Shown piece by piece: positions 9,823 through 17,222 of a stretch of DNA of 64,000 nucleotides. Made by a program: the position numbers and the translations under genes. Under the pieces are notes generated by a model, which was given only the letters and a program-made list of their open reading frames with translations, ran no database searches and was not told where the DNA came from. Source of the stretch: an uncultured bacterium (GTDB lineage Bacteria; Pseudomonadota; Alphaproteobacteria; Sphingomonadales; Sphingomonadaceae); the NCBI GenBank assembly GCA_942636505.2, contig CALOGB020000129.1, forward strand, positions 1 to 64,000. Reading direction: 5' to 3'. Positions within the stretch are counted from its first letter, which is position 1; every line of letters begins with the position of its first letter.

Positions 9823-12774
9823 TCAGAACTTGTACGTGATGCCGACATAGTAGTCGCGGCCATAGCGCTGATAGTCGATCACCTGGCGCGGATCGTCGTT
9901 CTGGTAGGTCACGAACGGCCGGTCGGTCAGGTTCTTCGCCTGCGCCAGGATCGCGAAGTTCGCGAGCGGACCGCTCTGGAACTCATACCCGATCTGCGCA
10001 TCCAGGATCCCCTCCGATCGCGCGGTGCGATAGGTCGGGTTGGCGGACAGGCCCGCGACTTCGGCGAGGAAGCTGGAGCGGTAGCGATAGTTTGCGCGCG
10101 CTTGGAAGCCCCATTTCTCGAAATAGATCGTGCCGCTGCCGGTCCATTTGGATAGGCCGGGCAGGGTGATCGCCTCGGTCGGGTTGCTGCCATACTTGAT
10201 CGTCGACTGGGTATAGTTGCCGCTCGCGAAGATGCCGAAGCCATCGAGCGCCGACGTGATCGCCTTGAACGGCAGCGACACCGTACCCTCGACGCCCAGC
10301 ACTTCGCCGCGACCGGTGTTGGCGGGCGACGACACGTTGCCGATCGTCTGTCCGGCGGCGATCACCTGCGCCTGCTGCGCCGCGGTCAACGCCGGCAGCA
10401 GGGCCGAGAAGTCGTACGGCAGCGAGTTGTTCGGATCGACAAAGTCGGTCAAGTGCTTGAAATAGCCCGACAGCGCGACATAGCCGCCCCCGTTGAAATA
10501 CTTCTCGAACGACAGATCGATGTTGGTCGACTGGTACGGCTTCAGATTGACGTTGCCGCCGGTCGACGTGAACACCGGGAACAGGCCGGCGGGCGTCTGG
10601 CCGATGTTGGTCAGGTTGATCGCGACGTCCTGCGTCACGCGCTCCTGGTCGAGACGCGGACGGACCATCGTCTGCGACGCGCCGACCTTGACGAAGCCCA
10701 GCGGGATCAGTTCGACCGACATCGTCGCCGAGGGCAGGAAGTTGGTGTATTTCAGCGACTGCGTCACCGGTGCGATCGTCACCGCGCCGCCGACGACGCT
10801 GGCGATCTGGCCGGTCGAGCTTTGATCCGAATGCACCACCTGCGCACCGATCGAACCCTTGAGCGGCTTGTCGCCGACCAGGCCGTCGATCGTGACCTTG
10901 GCGTATCCGGTCCAGACCTTCTCGAGCACGACATTGTCGCGCACCAGCGCGGACGGACGGCCATCGAACGCCGCGTTGAGCGAATTATTGTAGAGATACA
11001 GCGGATCGAGCGTCAGCATCTGCGGGATGCCGAGATAATCGAGCGCCACGTTCTTGCCGAGCAACGCCTCGCTGGGAACGTTGCCGCTCAACGGCGAACC
11101 GCTCGCCACGGTGCAGTTGGTGCCGCCGCCGGTCGGGCAGAGGAAATAGGACGTGTACGCGCTGGTCTTCTTGCGCTGGCTGTAGTTGCCGCCGGCTTCC
11201 CAGCCCTTGACGACGCTGTCCGAGAACTCGCCGTTGAGGCTGGCGCGGAGCGACTTCAGATCGTCCTTGAAGCTCGGCCGGTTGAGGAAGCCCGACTGGA
11301 CGACCTGCTGCGTGCCGTTGTTGCCCCAGCCCTGCGGATCGGTCAGCTTGAAGATGTTGGTGTTGGTGTAATCGAGCGTCGGCGAGAAGGTGTAGGTGCC
11401 GTTGCCGTTCTGCTTGACGGTGACGCTGTCGGCGACGCCGCTCTTGGCGAAACCGGTGCCGGTGTTGGTCTCGAGCAGGAAGTCGGTGCGCTTGGCACGG
11501 CTCCAGCTCGCATCGACATTCAGATGAACCGACTCGGTCAGCTTGAGGTCGTTGTTCCAGCCGAGCGAGAAATTGTCCGCCTTGCGCTGATTATAGTCGT
11601 TGCGCTGTACCGCAAAGACGTTGCCGAACGTCGCGCCGGTCGCGAAGCCGTCGGCGACGGTCACGCCGGAAACGGTCGTGCCGCCGGCCGTACCGGCGCT
11701 CGCGAGCTGCCCTGCGAGCGGGAACTCGATGCCGCGCAGGATCTGCGTTTCCTCGAAGTGCGAATACAGCGCGTCGAACGTCGAATGGAAGCTGTCGGAG
11801 GGCTGCCACTCGATCGTCGCGACGCCGCCGTACCGCTTCAGCTCGTTCGACTGGACATACGGCTTGGCGCCGTTGAGCAGGAACGGGCTGGTCGCGGTGC
11901 CGGCGCCGCTATAGCCCCACGCGTTGTAGCGCTCGTCCTGCGACGGCGTCTGCGTCGCCGACACGCCGATCGCGATGCCGAGCGTGTCGTTGGCGAACTT
12001 ATCCACATAGGTCGCCGACGCGCGATAGCCGTAGCGATCGCCATCCGGGTTCAGCTTGTCGATGCCGTTCATCTGCGCGCGCGCGCTGACCGCAATGATC
12101 CGGTGCGCCTGGTCGAGCGGACGCAGCATGCGCAGGTCGACCGTACCGGCAACGCCGGCGGCGATCAGCGAGGCATCGGCCGACTTGTAGACGTTGACGG
12201 TCTTGAAGAATTCCGACGGATACTGGTCGAACTCGACGCCGCGGTTGTCGCCGGTCGTCACCTGTTCGCGGCCGTTGAGCAGCGTGGTCGAGAAATCGGG
12301 GCCGAGGCCACGGATCGACAGGCGCTGGTCGCGACCCTCGAGGCGCTGCGCGGTCACGCCGGGCAGGCGGGCGAGCGAGTCCGCGATCGACACGTCCGGC
12401 AGCTTGCCGACGTCTTCGGCTGAGATCGAGTCGACGATCAGCACAGACTGGCGCTTGATCTTGGCGGAGGATTCCAGACCGGCGCGGATGCCGGTGACCA
12501 CGATCTCGTCACCGCCAGCGGCATCTTCCTGCGGTGCGGGCGGCACGGCATCGGCGGGCTGCGGGGTCGGTGCGGCGACGGTCGGGACCGCGTCGACCTG
12601 CGCTGGTGCGGTCGGATTGGCATTCGCGGTGCCGGGTACTGCCTGCGCGAACGCAGCCTGTCCCGGCAGCATCAGAGCAGCGGCGAGCGCGGTCGCGCTG
12701 ACGTGCAGCGCGAGGCGGCCATGCGCGGAAATGCCGGACGCGACGCGCAGGCGGCACGGAATAGACTGGCTCAT
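9823..12774 (-). CDS. TonB-dependent outer-membrane receptor, maltodextrin uptake
   Basis: 983 residues. An energised outer-membrane porin that imports large substrates, here most likely malto-oligosaccharides given the downstream amylase and glucosidases. A long leader ends near AAFAQA (about residue 45), followed by a Pro/Ala linker and a TonB box DEIVVTGIR at 89-97. The plug domain follows ('LARLPGVTAQRLEGRDQRLS', 'IRGLGPDFSTTLLNGRE'), and the barrel ends in YYVGITYKF with the terminal Phe typical of these barrels. The pattern fits the large Xanthomonas/Caulobacter receptor subfamily. ATG 12774 is preceded by AAGGGG at a 5-base spacing. It is the first gene of the operon and is probably repressed by the divergent LacI-type protein. 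Confidence 0.95.
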   Translation of the reverse strand: MSQSIPCRLRVASGISAHGRLALHVSATALAAALMLPGQAAFAQAVPGTANANPTAPAQVDAVPTVAAPTPQPADAVPPAPQEDAAGGDEIVVTGIRAGLESSAKIKRQSVLIVDSISAEDVGKLPDVSIADSLARLPGVTAQRLEGRDQRLSIRGLGPDFSTTLLNGREQVTTGDNRGVEFDQYPSEFFKTVNVYKSADASLIAAGVAGTVDLRMLRPLDQAHRIIAVSARAQMNGIDKLNPDGDRYGYRASATYVDKFANDTLGIAIGVSATQTPSQDERYNAWGYSGAGTATSPFLLNGAKPYVQSNELKRYGGVATIEWQPSDSFHSTFDALYSHFEETQILRGIEFPLAGQLASAGTAGGTTVSGVTVADGFATGATFGNVFAVQRNDYNQRKADNFSLGWNNDLKLTESVHLNVDASWSRAKRTDFLLETNTGTGFAKSGVADSVTVKQNGNGTYTFSPTLDYTNTNIFKLTDPQGWGNNGTQQVVQSGFLNRPSFKDDLKSLRASLNGEFSDSVVKGWEAGGNYSQRKKTSAYTSYFLCPTGGGTNCTVASGSPLSGNVPSEALLGKNVALDYLGIPQMLTLDPLYLYNNSLNAAFDGRPSALVRDNVVLEKVWTGYAKVTIDGLVGDKPLKGSIGAQVVHSDQSSTGQIASVVGGAVTIAPVTQSLKYTNFLPSATMSVELIPLGFVKVGASQTMVRPRLDQERVTQDVAINLTNIGQTPAGLFPVFTSTGGNVNLKPYQSTNIDLSFEKYFNGGGYVALSGYFKHLTDFVDPNNSLPYDFSALLPALTAAQQAQVIAAGQTIGNVSSPANTGRGEVLGVEGTVSLPFKAITSALDGFGIFASGNYTQSTIKYGSNPTEAITLPGLSKWTGSGTIYFEKWGFQARANYRYRSSFLAEVAGLSANPTYRTARSEGILDAQIGYEFQSGPLANFAILAQAKNLTDRPFVTYQNDDPRQVIDYQRYGRDYYVGITYKF

Positions 12775-12986
12775 GAAATCCCCTTCAGGCGAGAATAATC
12801 CCGCGCATCCTCAATTGCTTGTTTTGGTATCCCCGACGTCGTGCTGACGCGTCGGGTGTCGCAACACGGCTATATTTCGGGTGGAGGCGTTGCAAAAGGG
12901 ACGGGCATACGTATTCACTGTTTCATGCAAACCGTGTCTCTTCAGGACCACGCCCGCCCACAGTGGCGCGGGCAAGGGCGCTGACG
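12775..12986. promoter_or_regulatory. Divergent control region of receptor operon and lacI-type gene, with candidate operator 12903-12918
   Basis: The sequence at 12903-12918 (GGGCATACGTATTCAC) contains an imperfect palindrome centred on the CG at 12910-12911 with a perfect ATACGTAT core. The half GCATACG recurs in the transporter/DUF6445 control region at 14784-14790, read on the other strand. LacI-family regulators bind such CG-centred palindromes and are usually encoded beside their target. Direct repression of the receptor operon by the adjacent regulator is inferred, not shown. No confident -35/-10 pair was assigned. Confidence 0.55.
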
Positions 12987-14009
12987 ATGGGTCGCCGGCC
13001 GACATCGTTCGACATCGCGCAACTCGCCGGCGTGTCGCAGCCGACCGTGTCGCGGGCGTTGCGCGGATCGAAGTCGGTCAACGCGCAGACCCGCCAGCGG
13101 ATCGAGGCGATCGCGCGCAGCCTGCACTACGCGGTCGACAAACACGCGTCGTCGCTGCGCAGCCAGTCCGCAAACACGCTGGCGCTGCTGTTCTTCGAGG
13201 AACCCGCCGAGGACGAGTCGACGATCAACCCGTTCTTCCTGTCGATGCTGGGGTCGATCACGCATGCCTGCGCGCGGGCCGGCTACGACCTGCTGATCTC
13301 GTTCCAGCAATTGTCGGGCGACTGGCACGTCGACTACCAGGACAGCCGCAAGGCCGATGGCATCATCCTGCTCGGCTATGGCGATTACGAGGCCTATCGC
13401 GCGCGCCTCGACCACCTCACCGAACAAGGAACCAAGGTGGTTCGCTGGGGCGCGGTCGGCACGGGGCCAGCCGGGATCACGGTCGGCTCGGACAACCGTG
13501 GTGGCGGCGAGGCGGCGACCGCACACCTCATCGCGCAAGGGCGGCGCCGGATCGCGTTCCTGGGCACCGCGGATGGACGCTATCCCGAACTCGAGGACCG
13601 GTATCGCGGATATCGCGACGCACTGGAGGCGGCTGGGCTGACGGTGGACGATGCATTGCAGGTCGATGCGATCACCACCGAAGAGGCCGGGCAGGACGCG
13701 GTCGCCGAACTCGCACGGCGCGGCGCCGACTATGACGCGATCTTCGCCGCCAGCGACAGCATTGCGATCGGCGCGATGCGCGCACTCGCGGCGGCGGGGC
13801 GTGCGATCCCTGACGACGTCGCGATCGTCGGCTTCGACGACATCGCGTCGGCGCAACTCACCAACCCGCCGCTGACGACCGTCACGCAGGACGCACGCCG
13901 AGCAGGCGAAGCGCTGGTGCGGACGCTGCTCGCCAAACTGCGCGGCGAAGTCTCCGACGACCCGCCCTTGCCGACTCGCCTGGTGATCCGCGCGAGCAGC
14001 GGGGCGTAG
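12987..14009 (+). CDS. LacI family transcriptional regulator of the maltose locus
   Basis: 340 residues. The N-terminal helix-turn-helix and hinge (MGRRPTSFDIAQLAGVSQPT, then VSRALRGSKSV) are typical LacI, and residues 60-335 form the periplasmic-binding-protein-like sensor, including 'AIFAASDSIAIGAMRAL' and 'VAIVGFDDI'. It probably represses the divergent receptor operon and releases DNA on binding a maltose-type sugar. ATG 12987 lies after AAGGGCG; the longer frame from 12819 has no homology before this Met. The nearby palindrome at 12903-12918 and its relative at 14778-14791 are its likely targets. The effector cannot be read from sequence. Confidence 0.93.
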   Translation: MGRRPTSFDIAQLAGVSQPTVSRALRGSKSVNAQTRQRIEAIARSLHYAVDKHASSLRSQSANTLALLFFEEPAEDESTINPFFLSMLGSITHACARAGYDLLISFQQLSGDWHVDYQDSRKADGIILLGYGDYEAYRARLDHLTEQGTKVVRWGAVGTGPAGITVGSDNRGGGEAATAHLIAQGRRRIAFLGTADGRYPELEDRYRGYRDALEAAGLTVDDALQVDAITTEEAGQDAVAELARRGADYDAIFAASDSIAIGAMRALAAAGRAIPDDVAIVGFDDIASAQLTNPPLTTVTQDARRAGEALVRTLLAKLRGEVSDDPPLPTRLVIRASSGA

Positions 14010-14016
14010 CCCAATA

Positions 14017-14042
14017 CGATCCTCTCTAGCGAAAAAGGATCG
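14017..14042. terminator. Possible weak hairpin between convergent genes
   Basis: CGATCC (14017-14022) and GGATCG (14037-14042) form a 6-bp stem around a 14-base loop, just after the lacI-type stop and before the convergent DUF6445 stop. There is no U tract, so a terminator role is uncertain. Confidence 0.25.
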
Positions 14043-14059
14043 CGTGTAAGGACGGCCGC

Positions 14060-14740
14060 TCAGTCGTCGAACAGGAACAGATTGAGCGTAAGCCGCCCGG
14101 CCAGCGGGTCCGAACTCAGCACCACCTCAGGCGGCAGATACGCACAATGCAGCGTATTCCCCGCATAGACGAGCGCCCGATTAAAGTGCGCCGGCTGGAC
14201 CGCGATGCGTTCGTACAACGCCGTGTCACCAGCGATGTAGGACGATTCGGGCATGCCGTGCGATTGCACGCCTGCTTCCAGTTCCGTCCTGAACCGGTCG
14301 AGCCGCGAGGCGTCGATGCTCTCGAACCCGGTTGCGCGCTGCCTGTAGAAGGCGGTGCCACCCTGTTCGCCGTGACCCAGGAACAGCAACACCGCGATCC
14401 GCCCCGGCTCGACGCCGTCGAAATGCGGCAATCGCTGGATCGGCGCGAGATCGCCAGGCGCCGTGGTGACCAGCGAATAATAGGCTTCGGACACCGCCGG
14501 CGCCGGATCGAGCCCGAAATGCTCCGCCAATAACGGCGCGATCCGGCGTCGCATCGTCTGGGCGAGGCGCGGTGGCACTTCGGCGCGGACGCCGGGATAA
14601 TGCGGGCCGATCGGCGCCATCCGCAGGCTCGCCGCATCCTCGCGCAGCGCATCCGGATCGGGCCAGAAATCATCGATCGCGATCAGCGGGCGCTGCTCCT
14701 CGCCCTGGAGATGAAGCGTGGTTTTCGGCGGTTGGGTCAT
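14060..14740 (-). CDS. DUF6445 family protein
   Basis: 226 residues from the chosen start. The family is a poorly characterised group related in fold to 2-oxoglutarate/Fe(II) oxygenases. Conserved stretches are 'DFWPDPDALREDAASLRM' near the N-terminus, 'PGVRAEVPPRL', 'LPHFDGVEPGRIAVLLFL' with a His-x-Asp pair that could bind iron, and 'NTLHCAYL'. Genes of this family are found beside TonB receptors and tryptophan halogenases in Caulobacter- and Xanthomonas-type sugar loci, which fits here. ATG 14740 has GAAGG at a 5-base spacing; ATG 14752 is the alternative. It is divergent from the sugar transporter, and the shared region carries the putative operator. Confidence 0.7.
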   Translation of the reverse strand: MTQPPKTTLHLQGEEQRPLIAIDDFWPDPDALREDAASLRMAPIGPHYPGVRAEVPPRLAQTMRRRIAPLLAEHFGLDPAPAVSEAYYSLVTTAPGDLAPIQRLPHFDGVEPGRIAVLLFLGHGEQGGTAFYRQRATGFESIDASRLDRFRTELEAGVQSHGMPESSYIAGDTALYERIAVQPAHFNRALVYAGNTLHCAYLPPEVVLSSDPLAGRLTLNLFLFDD

Positions 14741-14777
14741 GCCGGCCTTCATGCGGCCGGGCGGCGCGGCGGGGCAA

Positions 14778-14791
14778 GGTATTCGTATGCA
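14778..14791. promoter_or_regulatory. Candidate LacI-type operator at the transporter/DUF6445 divergent region
   Basis: GGTATTCGTATGCA on the plus strand; its complement TGCATACGAATACC aligns with GGCATACGTATTCA at 12904-12917 over GCATACGnAT. It lies about 90 bases upstream of the transporter start and about 40 bases before the DUF6445 start. That would place both genes in the same regulon as the receptor operon. This is inferred from motif sharing only. Confidence 0.5.
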
Positions 14792-14876
14792 TAGTTGTTT
14801 TGCCGATCGCTTGAGGTCAAGCCGGTCCGTCAGATCGCCACGCACACAAGTGGCGACCGATCAGGAGAGCCGCGTT

Positions 14877-16376
14877 TTGACCGAGAAACCAGTCCAGGGC
14901 TTTGCCGGCCTGTGGAACATCAGCTTCGGCTTTTTCGGCATCCAGATCGGCTTCGCGCTACAGAACGCCAATATGAGCCGGATCTTCCAGACGCTCGGCG
15001 GATCGCTCGACGACCTCTCCTATCTCTGGGTTGCCGCACCACTGACCGGGCTGCTCGTCCAGCCGATCATCGGCCATTACAGCGATCGCACCTGGACTCG
15101 CTTCGGCCGTCGCCGCCCGTATTTCTTTGCCGGTGCCGTCCTCGCCACACTCGCGCTGTTCGTGATGCCCGAGGCGAAGATGCTATGGCTCGCCGCGCTG
15201 ACGCTGTGGGTGCTCGACGCCTCCGTCAACGTGTCGATGGAGCCGTTCCGCGCGTTCGTCGGCGACATGCTGCGGAAAGACCAGCACACCGCGGGCTATG
15301 CGCTCCAGACCGCGTTCATCGGCGCCGGCGCCGTCGTTGGCTCGATATTTCCGTTCGTGCTGGCGCATCTCGGCGTATCGGGCGATGCGCTGGCGGGCGT
15401 TCCCGACACCGTGCGCTACAGCTTCTGGTTCGGCGGCGCGGCACTGCTGCTCGCGGTGCTCTGGACGGTCGGCAACACACGGGAATACAGCCCCGAACAG
15501 ATGGCGTCGTTCGCCGAGTCCGACCGGGATGAAGGACACAGCGCGCCGGTACGCGCGCTTGCCAGTCGCGGCTTCGCGACCAGCATCGCCTGGATCGTCG
15601 CCGGCATAGCAGTGATCGTCGCGGTGCCCGAACTCGCGTTGCAGAAGGAAGTGTATCTACTCGGCGGGCTGCTCGTGGCGTTCGGCGTCGCGAGCCTCGT
15701 CGCTATAGTCCTCGCGCGCCGCGGCAACACCGACAATGCGCTGAGCCAGATCGTCGGCGATTTCGGTGACATGCCCGACGTGATGAAACGTCTCGCGCTC
15801 GTCCAGTTCTTCAGCTGGTCCGCGCTGTTCATCATGTGGATCTTCAGCACGCCCGTCGTGGCGCAATACATGTACGGATCGAGCGACGCGACGAGTGCCG
15901 CGTACAATGCCGGCAGCGACTGGGTCGGCGTGCTGTTCGCGGTCTACAACGCGGTCGCGGCGCTGGTCGCACTGCTGATCCTGCCGCGGCTGGCGAAGCG
16001 GATCGGCCGCGTGAAGACTCACATCGCCTGCCTGCTCTGCGGCGCGGCGGGCTTCGCGAGCTTCCTCGTGGTACGCGATCCGACCCTCCTGATCGTCAGC
16101 GAAGTCGGGATCGGCATCGCCTGGGCGTCGATCCTCGCCATGCCCTATGCGATCCTCGCGTCCAGCCTGCCGCAAGCCAAGCTCGGCATCTATATGGGGC
16201 TGTTCAACATCTTCATCGTGCTCCCGCAGCTGCTGGTCGCGACGCTGATGGGCTCGGTGCTGAAGGCCTTCTTCCCGACCGAGCCGATCTGGACGATGGC
16301 CTTCGCCGCCATCGTGATGATTCTCGCAGCCCTTGCGATGCTGCGCGTCCCTGAGGTTCCCGACAAGTTTGCCTGA
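14877..16376 (+). CDS. SLC45/GPH-like MFS sugar (maltose-type) transporter
   Basis: 499 residues with about twelve hydrophobic segments. It probably moves maltose or small malto-oligosaccharides across the inner membrane with protons. 'NISFGFFGIQIGFALQNANM', 'IGHYSDRTWTRFGRRRPYFF' (loop 2-3, R-x-G-R-R) and 'EPFRAFVGDM' are characteristic of the sucrose/maltose symporter group found in caulobacters and sphingomonads. The start is TTG 14877, 7 bases after AGGAGAG (14863-14869); an ATG-initiated longer frame to 14718 would run into the divergent DUF6445 gene. The TTG choice makes the protein begin LTEKPVQGFAGLWN, which matches family N-termini. It completes the import chain with the receptor and periplasmic amylase. 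Confidence 0.9.
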   Translation: MTEKPVQGFAGLWNISFGFFGIQIGFALQNANMSRIFQTLGGSLDDLSYLWVAAPLTGLLVQPIIGHYSDRTWTRFGRRRPYFFAGAVLATLALFVMPEAKMLWLAALTLWVLDASVNVSMEPFRAFVGDMLRKDQHTAGYALQTAFIGAGAVVGSIFPFVLAHLGVSGDALAGVPDTVRYSFWFGGAALLLAVLWTVGNTREYSPEQMASFAESDRDEGHSAPVRALASRGFATSIAWIVAGIAVIVAVPELALQKEVYLLGGLLVAFGVASLVAIVLARRGNTDNALSQIVGDFGDMPDVMKRLALVQFFSWSALFIMWIFSTPVVAQYMYGSSDATSAAYNAGSDWVGVLFAVYNAVAALVALLILPRLAKRIGRVKTHIACLLCGAAGFASFLVVRDPTLLIVSEVGIGIAWASILAMPYAILASSLPQAKLGIYMGLFNIFIVLPQLLVATLMGSVLKAFFPTEPIWTMAFAAIVMILAALAMLRVPEVPDKFA

Positions 16377-16412
16377 GGCGAGAAGCAGCAAACTAGCGCT
16401 GTCGCTCAGGCG

Positions 16413-16905
16413 TCAGCCCGAGTGACGTTCTGCCATGTAGCGTCCAGGCGAGGTGCCAAGCGCCTTGCGGAACATCGTCACGAAGCTGGGCACGCTTTCA
16501 TAGCCCAGGTCGCTGGTCACTTGCTGGATCGAGGCGCCGCCGGCCAACCACTTCACGGCGAGTACGACCCCGAGCTGTTGGCGCCATCGACCAAAGGTCA
16601 TTCCCGTCTCCCGCTTGATCAGCCGCAACAGCGTACGTTCGCTCAGACCAGCATGTCGCGCCCAGATCTCCAACGTTCCACGGTTCGCCGGGGAGGCTAT
16701 CATCGCGTCCGCAATGCTGCACAGCCGTGGATCGATCGGCATCGGCAGATGGAGATTCTCGACCCGAGCCGCGGCGAGTTCGTCGAGCAGCACCGCCACC
16801 AGCCGCGTGTTCGCACTGCCTTCCTCATAGAAATAGGGGAGATGCGCGGCACGGGTTAGCAGCTCGCGCAGCAAGGGGGTCACCGACACTGCGCAGCAGG
16901 TCTTC
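16413..16905 (-). pseudogene. AraC-family regulator truncated at its N-terminus
   Basis: The C-terminal AraC helix-turn-helix pair is well preserved ('LEIWARHAGLSERTLLRLIK' and 'LGYESVPSFVTMFRKALGTS', ending PGRYMAERHSG). A family linker region before it ('LPKTCCAVSVTPLLRELL') can be followed back to about base 16905. Family members of this type carry a further cupin-like N-domain of about 100 residues. Here the sequence beyond that point on the same DNA is instead the tail of an ABC permease on the opposite strand. A GTG at 16889 could still start a 158-residue DNA-binding remnant. I read this as a broken gene created by a deletion or rearrangement. Confidence 0.7.
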
Positions 16906-17212
16906 GGCAATCGCGCGGCGGGTGAAGGAGATCGGCATCCGCAAGACGCTCGGTGCCTCGACTGCCGAGGTGTTGCGGCTTCTGATCGGGCAGTTCCTGC
17001 GCCCCGTGATCCTCGCCAACCTCGTCGGGTGGCCACTCGCCTATGTCGCGATGCAGCGCTGGCTAGGCGGGTTCGACGACCGGATCGCGCTGTCGCCGTT
17101 GTTCTTCGTCGGCGCCTCGTTCGCCGCGGCGCTGATCGCGAGCGCGACCGTCTTCGGGCAGGCCTGGCGCGTCGCCCGCGCCGAGCCCGCGCGCGCGTTA
17201 CGTCACGAATAG
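16906..17212 (+). pseudogene. C-terminal tail of an FtsX/MacB-type ABC transporter permease
   Basis: From about 16906 the plus frame reads AIARRVKEIGIRKTLGAS and then two membrane segments, ending 'WRVARAEPARALRHE'. This is the last quarter of an FtsX-family permease, the part after the large extracytoplasmic domain. About 300 further codons are missing at the 5' side, where the truncated AraC gene now lies. The fragment is very similar in layout to the end of the next permease (19310-19635), so both came from an array of paralogous permeases. No start codon with a ribosome binding site is expected; it is almost certainly non-functional. Confidence 0.8.
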
Positions 17213-17222
17213 GGGCCGGTCG

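Noticed and set aside
10453..12423. Plus-strand open frame of 656 codons opposite the TonB receptor
   Set aside because: Low-complexity Arg/Val/Glu-rich shadow; the receptor frame is complete with signal peptide, TonB box and terminal Phe.
16371..16411. GCCTGAG and CTCAGGC as a terminator of the transporter
   Set aside because: The arms are only 7 bases, the loop is 27 bases, and one arm contains the transporter stop codon; too weak to annotate.
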